Assembly (NCBI GenBank): GCA_002110485.1
Contig: MOWL01000003.1
Location: 558,001 to 622,000, forward strand
Origin: Emergomyces orientalis
Lineage: Eukaryota > Ascomycota > Eurotiomycetes > Onygenales > Ajellomycetaceae
Direction of reading: 5' to 3'
DNA: 64,000 bases
Positions 22,609-35,006 of the stretch are shown here, piece after piece; the stretch's first letter is position 1, and each line of letters begins with the position of its first letter. The position numbers and the translations under genes are program-made. The notes below the pieces were generated by a model that was not told the origin of the DNA, searched no databases, and worked only from the letters and a program-made list of their open reading frames with translations.

Positions 22609-23588
22609 ATTGGTTTCTCGGTCTAGCCAAGATGGATCGGGTCGAGGAATTAGAGGGTGTTAGGAATATTATATTGTGTGACTTCAAACGGTATTTCCTG
22701 TGATATCGTGTGTTGTGAATAGACGGAGACCGCTGGACAGCTTTCCGCTTCAGCGCATTGTGATGGATGGCGGAATTGAAACTGTAACAACGTGCTGGTA
22801 GTAGGGGTTCATAGTTGCCAAGGGATCTAATATGCGCACGTTGTCCTACCAGGCTTTTTCGTCACTGTATTTCTTGCGGGCTTGTCATGCGTGATTAGTG
22901 GCTAACTCTATGATTCTTTGAGGAGGTTGAGATGCGATTTTGGGTGCCGTTGGTGAAGGTTCGGAAGCAAAATCGCCGAGGCGTTTAATAATATTAGTGA
23001 GGGCTAGAACATCAGAGGAATGGCCTAGGCGCATCAATATTGGGAACACAACCGAGAAGAATAGATGGGATATTTCATATTTCAACGTCATCTATTGCTT
23101 ACTTTTCATTCTTCTTTATACTTTATCTCACCGCCAGGGAAAGATTTTTGATGGCTATTACTATTAACAATACATGGATACATGTTGTTCGTATATAAGT
23201 CGTGCTTCAATTCTTACAGTAGAAAAAAAAATCCCTCGCCCGGAGCCTCAACCGCCTCCCTGCATCCTGTAGAAACACCAATGCAATGCATCTTTTTTTA
23301 CACATGTCTAATAAGAGAGCTCTCCTCTCCGCTCTCATCCATATAATGTATGACAAGAAACAACCAGCCAATGATAAGAGCAAAATTCGGAGGCGAAAAA
23401 TCAGGGGGAAAAAGCAGAAACAAGATCAAGTCAAAAGTCAAGAAATGCCATGACAATGATTTTCACTACGGCCAACACTCAGAAATTAAGGCAAGAAAAT
23501 GGGTTAAATAAACAAAAAAAAATGCACGAAAAGAGACAAGCTGAGAGAGGAAACTCCAAATCTGTAATTGAAAAAAAAAAGGAAAAAA
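22609..23588. other. Intergenic region, ALO1 promoter and gelsolin-gene 3' side
   Basis: No gene is supported. The right half is A-rich and likely holds the 3' untranslated region of the minus-strand gelsolin-domain gene. The left part is the presumed promoter of ALO1. Confidence 0.55.
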
Positions 23589-26500
23589 TCATCGAATAGC
23601 TTCAATAGCAGCATTGAGCGGAAAAACGCTGGGCATCTTTCTCGGCGATCCCCGGTCTTCCCACTTTCTGAATGCTCGCTTACATTCATCTGAAAGTCCG
23701 TATATCACGACGCTGCTTTTGGGCAGGAACGGTCGGTCTTGCAGAGATACAGCCATGATGCTGTATTCCTGCGCGAATATCAGCGCTGACGCGAATTCTG
23801 CGGAGCGCGCATTCGCTCGATCACCGACGATACTAAAAGAGTATGCGTTAATACGTATTGAACAATCATATAAAATATTCGGAGTTGCGGACACTGATTT
23901 CACTTACACAAAAATCTCAAAGAAAGTATCCAAGATATGTATGTGGTTGGGGTCGAGGTCGCGCTGGCAGAACGGTTCGATTTCCTGCACAATGTCATTC
24001 GGCCTCGTGACGGGCGATGAGGTCCCGCGACGACTCCAAAAGCCAGTGCCAAATCTCTGTCCAAGTTCATGGTCTATGCGGTAGAGCCGGCAACAGTATT
24101 TGCCATTGGCGGGTTTCAATTTCCAATGATCTGCCGTTTGGGCTGGGGTCGGTTGGAACGTGTCCGGAAAGGTCTCGAAGAATCCAGGCGGTTCCTTGCC
24201 TTCAATGACTTCCTCGATTTCACCTGTTAATCCAAGGTCCATGCCGATAAGTCTGGCGCAGCCCAGTTCATCAGCTGTGCTCCCACGGCCCTGCCAGAGG
24301 TACAGCTTGCCGAATTTGGCGGAAATTAGATACGGGTAACCGGAGCATAGGCTCGTTGCGGCGAGATCGACTTCATCAAAGGCAATCTGACCCATATGTC
24401 GGCGGCCACAGAGCATATACATTGCCGAGGAATTGGACCGGCTCCCCGAGCCCCGACGCGTGATGATAATACCACCAAGAGCCTGGATGAGACTTGGTGT
24501 CTCCTTTCCTTGCTTGACGAGCTCTAGCTTACAGCTATTTTCCCTGGCAACCTTGCGAGCAAATAGCTGTGCATCTTCAATGGCCGCCTCAGCTACCTCG
24601 TCACCACACCAAAGATGAACTTGAGTGGTTTTCGACCCGCCTGCTACTTCGAAAGCATGCACACACAGATACATGCTTTGTTCAAAGAGGATATAACCTT
24701 GGTTGGCTGGAAGATCTTTCCTCTTGCCATCGCCAGTGATCTCCCATATTTGCTTTGATATCGTATTGATTTTGGGGTATACATCTGGTCGTGACATCAA
24801 TATGGGCTGAGGGTCAACTTCAACCTTATCACTGGCTTTTGGCCTAGCATCAAAAAAACTCGAGAATACGTTAACAGCTTCCGAAGATTCAGGAAATGGA
24901 GATGTCTTGGCGCCTATCTGTGATTTCTGTTTGTTGAGGGCGGGGCTGGATGGTTTAGGCGGTACAGGAGGGGAGTTAATACGTTCAGGTGGGAATGGAG
25001 GAAGGTTCTTTTGGTGCAGAGCACTTGTTGCAGGGGTAGAAACCGCAGCAGGCTTGGGTGGTGGACTTGGCTTTCTTTCGGACTTGAAGCTGTCACTAGA
25101 AGTGCTTCTTCGGGCAATCGGAGTGGGGGGGAAAGGGTCCATTTCCACGTATTTCTTCGAGGAAAGTAATTCTAACTGTGGATCAGACCCATCGTTTCCT
25201 GAATCGCTGCTCCGAGGGCCATTATTAGTAGGGGTGGACTTTCTGAGGTCGGGAGACTTCGTCGACACTGATGGCTTGTCTTTGCTTTGCTTTAGTCCGC
25301 TTGATTTGAATGGCAGGTTAACCGCATCCGACTCCTTCCTGCTGGACGGGAACCCTCTAAGCAATGATCTCACATCCTCTTTAGTAGGCGAAGCGTCTAG
25401 CCCGAATCCATCACTATTAGAGTTGGCATCAGGCAATGGCCATGATGTCGCTAATTCGGCCTTGGACGGCGGTTTGTCTTCATTCTCCTGGGATGTCGGA
25501 TCGGACTTTGCAGCCTGTGGTGGCCGTCTTTTAGGTCCTTTGGCTCGGGCTTTTGTAGTGTGAGTCAACTTTGTTGGTGCAGATTGCTCAGAAGGCTCAG
25601 AGCGTGATGACAATGAGGGCGAGGATGAGTCAATAGAACCGCTGGATGGGCCGTTGTTGGAGGGCGGTCCACGGGATAAGAGGCCTGCTAAGCCAGGATT
25701 CAACCTCTCCGCAAGCTTTCCCGTACCAGAACGTGAACGTGGTCCGTCCGGTTGTGCTTGAATAGAACTACCTTCCAATATGGGCACAAAATTGGACGCC
25801 TTTGAAGACAGTTCAGCACTCCCTCGATTGCTATGCAACTTCGTCATTGTAGATTGTTGCAACGGACGATCAGGCTTTTGACTCTGTTTTGCGGGGGTAC
25901 CAACGAGGTTTTCAGATGATAAATTCCGTGAAGGCTTGACTAGGTCACGTTTTCTACCTTCTGGGCTATTGATTGATGAAGACATTGAGGTAGTAGCTTG
26001 GAGTTCAGGGGTAGTAGAAGCGCGCACGATACTGCCAGGGCCCTGAACACCAGACCCCCCGGGTAGTTTCACTTCTCTAGAAGGGCTTACGGTTTTGGGC
26101 TGTTCAACTGGCTTCAAGGGCGTACCGCTCTCCGAAAAATTAGTAACTATACTTCCAGACCTTGTGATGTTTCTCCGCCTCGCAATTGCCTCCGGAATCT
26201 CAGGTGACGGTTTATCTGGTGAAGTAGCCCCTTTATCCCCAATGGTGGGGCGTCGGATTGAGCCTCCGCCCGCTTTCATTGCCTCTTTCTGTTTGAGAAT
26301 ACTTTCCTTGAATTCGTCCATTTTATCGGACTTTTTCGGTCCTCCCGTTGTATTCAGACCAGCTTTGCCCCTTAGGATATTGTCTTTCAATAAATCGGGC
26401 GCGACATAGTTCTTCGTTTCGGTTTTCCTTAGTTTCCCAAAAACATTTTTGAATTCCGGCTCATTTTTGTTTGAAGTTCCATCGGCCATTTCGCGACGAC

Positions 26501-28617
26501 GCAAGTTTGCTCTGAAGTCATTGAGGGGTGGGGTGGACGGTTTAGGCTTCGATGAAATCCCATCCGCCGATGGCTTGCCTAGGGATCCTAGACCTTTTTG
26601 GGACCCTACAGGCGATGATGAAGCTGGGCTGCCACTTCTTTCCCTAGGAGAAGAAAGGGGTCCTGACTTCAGGTCATCAAGCTTCTGAGGCTTTTCAGAA
26701 GCCTGTGCCCGGCTCGCAACCGTGTCGATGCGCAGTCCTCCATTATCAGATACTAGTGTGTTACGTGGTTTTGGGTGGTCTGAGATTACAGCGTTTGGGG
26801 GTTCCCGATTTCCTGATTCTCTTGCGGATTTGGATAAAATGTCTTTGGACTCTATTGGAGGTTGGTTCTCCTTTTGCACTGGAAATTTTGGAGAACTTGG
26901 TCTTCCCATGTCGACACTAGCTCTGTTCTGCCTCAGTCTATTATTTAGTCCCCTCTTCCATTCGGGCTCCTCATGAACCTGCGGTTTAAGCTTTGGAGAA
27001 TCTGGTTTATTTAAAGCACTCTCCAACCAGGTGGCTTTCGTGGGACTCCATCGCCGCGAATCCATTGTCTTTGATGGGCTGATAGGCAAGTCTGCAGGCC
27101 TTTCTCCCGTATTGCTGATGGAATCAGCCCGTGACAAGGGCCGTGATGGAAGCGACGGCTTCGTGAAGCCATTATTGGGTGATTTCGATTGCTCGGGATC
27201 TCCCCTCGTGTTCTGACGAACAACTGTTGCTTCGCTATGGCTAGAACTAGGACGCGAGTTTGAAAGATGAGGGGTTTCGTCGCTTACTTCCCTAGATAGA
27301 GTGGTTGGCGTCTGGTAGCCTGGCTTTGAGTTTACACTCCCTCGTCCAGTCGGTTGGTTACTCCATCTCTTTGAAATGCTATCAGAACGCTTCATCATAG
27401 CACTTTGCACAAAGCCACCCAAGCCTTTCGTTGGAGAAGAGGGTCGATCAGCAGCAATTCGACCTTGAGATGGGGACATTGCAAACCGGTCGGTTGACTG
27501 AGAGTCATTGGCAGGGAAGGAGCCCCGCGACTCTGTTCTTTGGGTGCTAGACAGGGGAACCGGGGAACCTAGTCCACCAGCCGTAGATACGGAAGAAACG
27601 CTGGAGTACCTATTTCCCAAGCTACCAGCGCCATACGTGGAACTGGACCTGGACGGAGACCCCGAACGTTCACTGGTATGATCGTTGTTTATTAATTTTT
27701 CAGAGTCTACCGTCGACTCTCTGCTAAACCCAGGCAGCCTTGTGTTCCCGCTCATCATAGAAACATCCGACGCTGAGCTATCCTGGGCACGTCTATATGC
27801 AGGAGACCCAATTCCGCGATCAGCTGTCTGCCGGAACCAGGTGGGATCCTTTGAAGCCAGAGACTGCGCGATGTGAGATCGGGACGGGTTCGAATCCGCG
27901 TCAGGTGTAGCAGTGGGCTCTGAACGCGCCTCGACAGTAGATTTAGGGGACGGAAATGCTGGAAATGGCACAGTACCAGTATCAAGCTCTCGAGAGCTAG
28001 GCCGTTGCTTCAAAGTCAACCCTCGTGAGGAAGGTCGTGAGGAGGTCGATAATCTGGCAGCATTACGCGCCAAATCGTCTGCTTTGGTGATATCAAAATC
28101 CCCCATTTCCCCACCTGCTGGTATAGGATCGGAAGTTTCCTTTTGTGGGGAGGGGAGAAGGGTCAACGGAGGTTCAATTGATTGTGCGCGTATGGGAGAT
28201 GAGTGGGACACGCTTCCTGCGAATGATGAGGTATCGTAGGGGCCAGGAGAGTCTTTAGTTGGGGATATGGATCGAGCACGCTCTGCGTGTTGACATAGAA
28301 ACATGGACAATGTTAGCCAGGTGATCACAAATTGTCGTGTTTATTGACATTTTAGTATCTCCCTCAGAAGAGGGGAATAATCGGGCCCAGAGTAAATAAA
28401 GCCGCATAATTAGGGCGCTAGATAGCAAAAGAAATAAGAATAACCCAAACCTACCAGCTCTTCTAGCCTGCCTCTCTCTCCGTCCTTGTATGATCTCTTC
28501 TTCTAGCTTCCTAGCGCGCTCCTCGTCTTCCTTGTCGCGTTTGTTGCCCAGCTCACGGATACGGACAAGAAAGTCGTTGACATCTTCTGACCCGTCCACC
28601 TCAGTCCCACGCTCCAT
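23589..28617 (-). CDS. DUF4045-gelsolin repeat protein (actin-binding candidate)
   Basis: Three exons: 28455-28617, 23908-28282 and 23589-23832. Introns are GTAGGT..CGCAG and GTAAGT..TTTAG, phases agree, and the product is 1593 residues. The first 55 residues (VNDFLVRIRELGNKRDKEDE and a Glu/Arg-rich helix), continued across the junction as RRAERARSISPTKD, form the conserved start of DUF4045 proteins. A long Ser/Pro/Lys-rich disordered segment follows, with many SPxK-type sites. About the last 400 residues contain gelsolin-like repeats (for example DLPANQGYILFEQSMYLCV, TQVHLWCGDEVAEAAIEDAQ, SAKFGKLYLWQGRGSTADEL). The third exon completes the domain with FFEIFVIVGDRANARSAEFA. Gelsolin domains bind and sever or cap actin, so a cytoskeletal role at the cell cortex is an inference. 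An in-frame upstream ATG at 28860 exists but lies outside the conserved start. Confidence 0.85.
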
Positions 28618-29691
28618 GGCCACGCTATTTACCGGCAAATCAACAAAATATCCTTGAAGGGGAAAGGGCAAAGACGCAGACGCAGACGATGAGGCATCAG
28701 AAAACAACAGGATTCTGTCTTGTTTCCTGCCCTTTTCCGGGAAATTGGTGATCGAGGGCTGGGAAGATCGCCCGCTCACTCTTGTTCCTCCACACTCCAG
28801 ATCCAGAGATGTCTTACATAATGCGGCTAATTGCCCAATGGATGAGAAGAAGAGTTGCAACGCAGGATAAAATGGCCATTTTACATTCGTTAATTGTGTC
28901 TAAAATACTACGTTACCAGAGGACAAGCTATTCGAAGAAAAAATATAGATCTCCGTTCCATATAATACACCTTATCTCTCTCAAATCCATGGCCCTGCTT
29001 CTAGGTGCCTAGGGACGCCGCAGAAATCCACCGAAAAGCCCGTCAAAACTCGGCTCGGAGCCAGGAGCCAGGACCCAGGAGCACAGATCCAACAAAAATC
29101 TAGGAGGGGTAAGCTGTCAAGTAAATAAATGCCAGGTTAGCAGAGTGTGGTCCAGGTCGAGCTTCCAGGAGTGATTTCATGGAGCGGCTATACCATGCCG
29201 TTTTTGAAGCGACGCTCTACTGCATTTTATTCTCGCCATGGTCAATGCCTAGGGATAGCCGATTTGTTGAGCTTGGAAACGCGATGTTTGTTTATTTATT
29301 TATTTATTTACTTCTCCTTCCGTTCCCGTTATTAAACTTCATCCAGGGAGGGATCTTCCAAGGTTTGTTTCGGCACGCTGTTTTAGGCAATATGGCTCGC
29401 GGGAAAAAAAGGACGTCATAAAAGACAACGCAATATTCAAGATAGAATTGTAACTACCAAATAAGTAGTAATAATGAAGATGAAAAGCTTTGACTTCCAG
29501 AGCAAGCCTTTCTGCAACATTTGCGCCAATTGTTCTCCCTTCTGAACTGCTAATAAATATATTCGTAGTAAGGGGTTTTGAAAGCTGAGAGCACCACTCT
29601 TGCCGCATCAGGAAGCATCCAGCAAATAACCACCCCCCTCCCCCCCAAAATCTTCCCAAAGGAAAAGTGTCCAGATAGATAGATAGACAGA
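28618..29691. other. Intergenic region between gelsolin and ARL2 genes
   Basis: Both flanking genes are on the minus strand, so this is the promoter side of the gelsolin-domain gene and the 3' side of ARL2. It contains a TTTA tetranucleotide tract at about 29287-29310. The frames seen (up to 150 codons, minus 29339-29791) overlap the last ARL2 exon out of frame and are not called. Confidence 0.55.
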
Positions 29692-30657
29692 TCAATAAAG
29701 AAAAAGTCTGTCCTTCGCATCTTGCACCACCCATTCGAGGCCCTCGTTCAGGTTGCGGCCCGTCATTGCACTGCATGGAAATATTGTCCACCTGTGTGTC
29801 TTGATCGCGTCAAGCTGCAAGCCCTATACTCCGGAAGAAAGTCGTCTCAGCAAGCTCGTATTATCACCGTAAATAACATAGCAACGCCCCAAGGATATGC
29901 ATACTTCTCGAATATCATCTTTGTTCATACCTCCATCCACATCAGTCTTGTTCAAAAAAACAAGCAAGCTGGCTCCCATAAGTCGCTTTTTGTTTCAATT
30001 TTTTGTGTCAAAAATCAGCAGTCTGCTCCACCAATCAAAAGCGGGTCCTGAATATTAAAAAAAAAAAGAAAAAAAAATTGGTTTGTGCAGTTTTTTACCT
30101 CCTCCTGTAGAAGCCCAGCAAGTTCCTCTCTGCAGTCATCGATTCTTATGCGATCCGTCGCATCAACCACCCATATCAGAGCATCAGTTTTTTCGAAATA
30201 ATTTCTCCAGTACGATCGCAATGTCTTTTGCCCTCCAACATCCCCTTCATAGGGAAAGAAAAAAGGCCATCGGGTTAGAGTTTTTGTTTTGTTTTCTGCC
30301 TAGCTCGTAAGTCTCCAGGGTAAAAACTTACATATGTTTAACTTGTACCTATTGTTGATGGAACAGATGGTCAGTCTACTTGATGTTTGTTTTTAAGAAC
30401 ACAATATAAAAAAGTATACTTACCCCTGGAAGTCAATAGATTTGATGATAAAGCCCAGTGTTGGGCTAACAGTGGTGACATCTTCGTTCATGATTCTCTT
30501 AACAATTGTTGTTTTGCCTGCATTGTCAAGCCCTCTGCTTTCACTTAGCAAACAAAATATATTAAAACCATGATATCATGAATGGAAAATGGACTTACAG
30601 CATCAGGATCCTCATTTCCTTGTCCTTCAGCCGCGCTTTTCGTAGTATGGAAAGCAT
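29692..30657 (-). CDS. ARL2: ADP-ribosylation-factor-like GTPase ARL2 (Cin4/Alp41 type)
   Basis: Six exons on the minus strand: 30599-30657, 30424-30534, 30332-30348 (only 17 nt), 30099-30244, 29905-29985 and 29692-29823. They give 181 residues, against 184 in human ARL2. GTPase motifs are intact: GLDNAGKTT (P-loop, residues 21-29), SPTLGF (switch I), WDVGGQK (switch II, assembled across two junctions), NKTD (G4) and CSAMTG (G5). ARL2-type signatures are MLSILRKARLKDKEMRILML at the start, LRSYWRNYFEKTDALIWVVD and the C-terminus EGLEWVVQDAKDRLFLY. In yeasts this GTPase works with tubulin cofactor D in tubulin folding and microtubule maintenance. There is no Gly2, so N-myristoylation is not expected. 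The 17-nt microexon makes this gene easy to miss by automatic annotation. Confidence 0.93.
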
Positions 30658-31229
30658 TTTAACTCCTTATTTCTTTCAGTCGCCTCCCTTTAGTGTTTGG
30701 GTGTTGCAGAAGTCAGGAGGCTTTTGGTGGAGGTTTTCATGGGATTTATTTCTCTCAGGGCGATAGATATTTCCCTCCCAAAACCTAACCACCGAACCCC
30801 TGGAATATATGCTCTATCTCAACGTCTCCTTTTCAAAATAAAGAACATAAGCCCGCAGGCGGTTTAGATGGGTTTATTTTACTTTTCCATGATGCCCTGT
30901 CCCTTCTTCGGATAGCTTCTGGCATTCTTCTTATTTTTCCTCCGCTTCTACGGAGTACTGTTTTCTCCATATTGATTTGCTCCCTCATTTTCCCTACACT
31001 GACACCCTGCAGCCATTCACCAACTCCAGCCAGGCATCCGTCAGCCATCGGACATTGGAAATACCCTCTGATCCGTTGTGTTGATTCAAATGTCTGCTTC
31101 AAAAGAAATTCTACAGAACCTTTCTTCTACTTCTACTTTCCAGCTAAATGACACCCCAATTTCTGGCTGAGTTTTGTCACACCACCCATCATCCTCTATT
31201 CTTTATATCAGCCTAGGTACGTGGCTGGG

Positions 31230-31279
<50 letters not shown>

Positions 31280-31531
31280 TTTTTATATTTTATATTTTAT
31301 ATTTGTGTCCACTGTATCTGTCTCTACTCACTCTTAGGATATTAAAAAAAGACCTACTAACCATTGGAAATTCGCGATTTCTAGTGTTGATGTTTAGCAG
31401 TAGGTGAGGGGGTTCTGCCAGCTAATTCCAAAGGCCCTCTAGATAAAGCAACCGTCCCCAGCCCCTAATGGTCATCAAACTCTTCATTGCTCAAGCTATA
31501 CAAACAGCTAAGCACTGTGACACACTAGCAA
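30658..31531. other. Divergent intergenic region with (TC)22
   Basis: This lies between ARL2 (minus) and the GNAT-domain gene (plus), so it probably contains both promoters. It holds the TC repeat at 31233-31276 followed by TTTTATAT repeats. No gene is supported. Confidence 0.6.
31233..31276. repeat. (TC)22 dinucleotide microsatellite
   Basis: An uninterrupted run of 22 TC units is followed by a T run and three TATTT-like units to about 31303. It lies about 250 bases upstream of the GNAT-gene ATG at 31532 and is likely length-polymorphic between strains. Confidence 0.95.
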
Positions 31532-33980
31532 ATGGAAGGATTCAGGGAGTCAAATCACAGGGAGCACCTATCATCCGCTGATGAATGGAACGAAATCTTG
31601 ACTTCTTTCAGAACATTCCAGGCTACCTCGCAGTCAAAGTACAAAACGATACAAAAATCTCCAGATGAAGCTCCCCGGACCTTGTCTTCCAAGAAAGATG
31701 ATACTTGCCTGCAAACACCAACAAGCCAAGTAAAGTCTAACTCCGCCATTGCCAAACCTCCAACCGCTCAGGCACAAACCTCCCACAGGGGCGATGCTGT
31801 GTTGCGAACACCAGTCCTACGAGGGCCAAAAACAACAAGTCCAACCAAGCCGGACATCGTAATAGCCAACCCTGCAAAAGTGGACATATCCTCAAAATAT
31901 ATAACTGATCACGGCCAAACGGCCATTCCAAAGGAGGAAGAGGTGACAAGCTCCGGTCACTACTCGAGCCAACGCCAGTCACCGGTTATAAAAGTCCATC
32001 CCGCCTCTGACTCTGACCCCGACCTTGATGCAGAAAAAGGTGAGACAAACTCTTAACGAGAACAGAAGCGTGCAACATATTAACAAGCCACATTGTAGCC
32101 ATAGTCACGCCCAAGAAACAAACTCAGGAGATGACGGTATTCCCCCCTTCGCCTACAGGTATTTATCCCATTATCTTTCAATATATTTTAACATATTGGC
32201 ATGGCTCAAAGGTCCATCGAAAGTTACTGAAAGAAACGAAGCTCTTTCAGATGGCTCCGATGAAATCATCCTTCAACAATTCAGGAATTACGCATCCGGA
32301 TCCCCTATGACCCTGGGCAATCCTACTTCCCCGTTAAATGGACATGAGGTTGTACTAACGGTCCAAAACCTACGCCAAAATGTTAATGGGCGGAGCTCGG
32401 CCGTAAACAACTACTCTGACGCCAATGACCCAAATAAATTCAGAGGGCATGGCTCCTCCATTACTCATCATGGCACGCGGGAAACCCCGACAGTTCCCGG
32501 ACCTCCTAAATTTCCGTCGTTTGCGAGAACTCGAGGAAAAAAACCCTTAATGATTTTGGATTCTCGGAACAAGCCTTCCGTGGATACCGGTGCCGTTAAG
32601 AAACATGATATTAACGACAAACTGGAGCGCCTTCAGAGAGAAGAGAAATGGAAGATCGGCCAGCAAATCCGCGGCATCGACCTCCATGCAACGAAAGGAC
32701 CTTCCCCCCTTGATTTTGCGCGCCAGGGAGAGGGTAATAATCCAAAATCACCAATCGCCAAACAAATCTCCCTTGCTCTTACCGCGCGAGATATTGGAGC
32801 ATTATCACCCGCCCTGCAAAAATATCGGACAGGTACGAATTCAAACGTTGACGCGGAGCCAGATAACACTGGCTCTTCTGATATGGTTGAATATCGTACC
32901 CCGTCCTCTGAGCGCAGTTCAGACTATTCGGAGCGAAGGCGTAAGGGTCCGCTTATCCCAGAAGGTGACACTTTTTCTACGTCGGTAGTGGACTGGCAAC
33001 ACCGACCTTGGGACAGCTACTCAGGTCAAGAATTTACTCATAGGTTTAAAAAGTGGTTGAGGACGGTTAGAGAACTGGATCGCGTCTGGGTTGATACCGC
33101 CAGCCAGGAGTTCAACGATGCAAACTTTCATTCCTATGGTGGACGTGGCATGGTTTCCGGCCAGGCAAAGTCACCAATCGCATATCTTGACCTGACTGAC
33201 CAAGAGAGTGCTGCACATGCACACGAGACGGCCCGTGGCTATATTCATAATTGGAATGCTAGGCTCTTACAGGAACGACGAGAAAGTGGATGGAAAAAAC
33301 AAAAGATGGCCATGCAGATGCAACTCAGTCTACAATACCGCCAACCACTCGCGATAGAGTCGAATCCGCACACGCCAAAGTTAAATCTATACCTACGACC
33401 AATCGAAAAGAAAGACCTGCCAGCATTGCTTGCCCTTTTCAACTGGTACATTCAGAACACAGTCCGCTGCGTCGATCTGGAGCCGCTTGCTCTCGAATAT
33501 TTACAGGACCGCATTGATGAATGCGAACGGGAGAAATTCCCGGCTCTCGTCGCTGTCGAGCAGAAGCCACGTCTAGGCCATGCCCTAAACGGCGAACAGG
33601 AAGAAATCTTCGGTTGCATTCTCGCAAATGACTTCACAGGTCCAGCCACCATCAACCGCTACACCGCAGAATTAGAACTATTCGTTAGACCAAAATACTA
33701 TCGCCTAGGCGTTGGAAGATGCCTCGTTGACAAATTACTGGAAATCTGCGATCCTGACTACCGCCCCAACCAGGGGTATCATTTTGACTGCGCTTCAGCG
33801 CAGGCTGATGTGTACCGTGCAGGTAAAAGCCGGCAACTTGCTAGATTAATATTCATTCTACACCATGTTCCAGACGATAACTCTGATTACAAATGGACGA
33901 AAAAATGGCTAGAGCGGAAATTTAAATTTGAGGAACAGGCGCTATTGAAAGGCACTGGGTTTAAAGGAGGGAAATGGTAA
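31532..33980 (+). CDS. GNAT acetyltransferase-domain protein with long disordered N-terminus
   Basis: Exons 31532-32039, 32099-32158 and 32212-33980 are joined across introns of 58 nt (GTGAGA..TTGTAG) and 53 nt (GTATTT..CAAAG). They give 778 residues, and phases fit at both joints. Residues 1 to about 560 are Ser/Thr/Pro-rich and low in hydrophobics, with a conserved-looking block around VVDWQHRPWDSYSGQEFTHR. From about residue 590 a GNAT fold is visible: LYLRPIEKKDLPALLALFNW, LVAVEQKPRLGHAL, IFGCILANDF, ELELFVRPKYYRLGVGRCLV (acetyl-CoA-binding R-x-G-x-G element) and the C-terminal KWTKKWLERKFKFEEQALLK. The substrate is unknown, and both protein and small-molecule N-acetylation are possible. 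The 60-nt middle exon keeps the frame. Reading through intron 1 instead ends after GETNS. Confidence 0.75.
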
Positions 33981-35006
33981 GACAGCCCACGTTTCACGAG
34001 GCAATATATGTAATTATGTATACATGCGTGTATCGACGTGATGGTTCGGTTTTCTATGAATACGCAGCATGCTAATTTTGAGTTTTCAGGTTAAACTCTG
34101 GCTATTTGGTTCGCGGTATCAGGTACATTCCCGAAAGGGGCCGAGGTTGCGAGTTGTAACCGCCTTTTAATAGGAAATCACGGATGCCACAGCTGAGCGG
34201 TGAGATATATCTTATTTTTCGCACCTTACTTTCATCTCGCCGCCTACGATCTCACGGCACTGTTCATGTCATCTTCTCCACACGATCGTTTGATTCAGCC
34301 CTCTTGTTTGGATCCAAGGGTCCCACGTTCATGATGTTGTTTATGTTGCTTGATTTATTACGATTAGCAAAATCCATTTCAATATGTTCTCTCTTCTTCT
34401 TTTTACATGTTTCAGGGGAGGCTGAGCCTTTTTTTTCTCGTTAGGAAGGGTGAGGAGAGGACGAGTCCGGTGGAGGCAAAAGAATCCCAATTCCTTAGTC
34501 AGCATTGCAAGAACAGATCAAGGAAAATGTCATACCTTGCAAACTCAGACATCATACTAGTTGCATGCTTTTTAAACTCAACCAACATTTTTCACATGTC
34601 ACTACCTAGGTAGTGATGGTTCACGTTGCATTCAACCTCGAAGCCCGTCTCTAGCTAATGGTTTCGAAATTTTCCCCGGCGTTCTAAAACCCTATTCCGC
34701 CCTAAGATGACCCGAGAACTTCTGCTGTAGATTTGAGTACAGGGCTTCTCGCCACGGATAGCCAGAATATAAGCGGGGGGAGGCAAGAGGCGGGAAGAGC
34801 AAGTGGAAGTGGAAATGGAACTGGCATGGAATTAGAACCAATGACGTTGTTCTATATTTTTTTTCTATTCTAAAGAGTGTATTCTATACCGCCTTATCAT
34901 ATCAAATCCATCAATAAATTTTTGGAAGAAGACAAATGAAATGAAAAGAAATTCCCTTAATATCGACTCTCCCACAACACCGGAACCAACTTAAAATCCT
35001 CCACAT
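33981..35006. other. Convergent intergenic region
   Basis: The GNAT gene and the AA11 gene converge here, so the kilobase is expected to carry two 3' untranslated regions. Short frames at 34184-34444 and 34407-34613 have no recognisable content. No repeats of note. Confidence 0.55.

Noticed and set aside
24907..25563. 218-codon plus-strand frame inside the gelsolin-domain gene
   Set aside because: Antisense shadow of the Ser/Pro-rich coding region, with no independent start context or family signal.
28618..28860. N-terminal extension of the gelsolin-domain protein from an upstream ATG at 28860
   Set aside because: The DUF4045-type conserved start begins just after the Met at 28617, and the upstream stretch is unlike the family.
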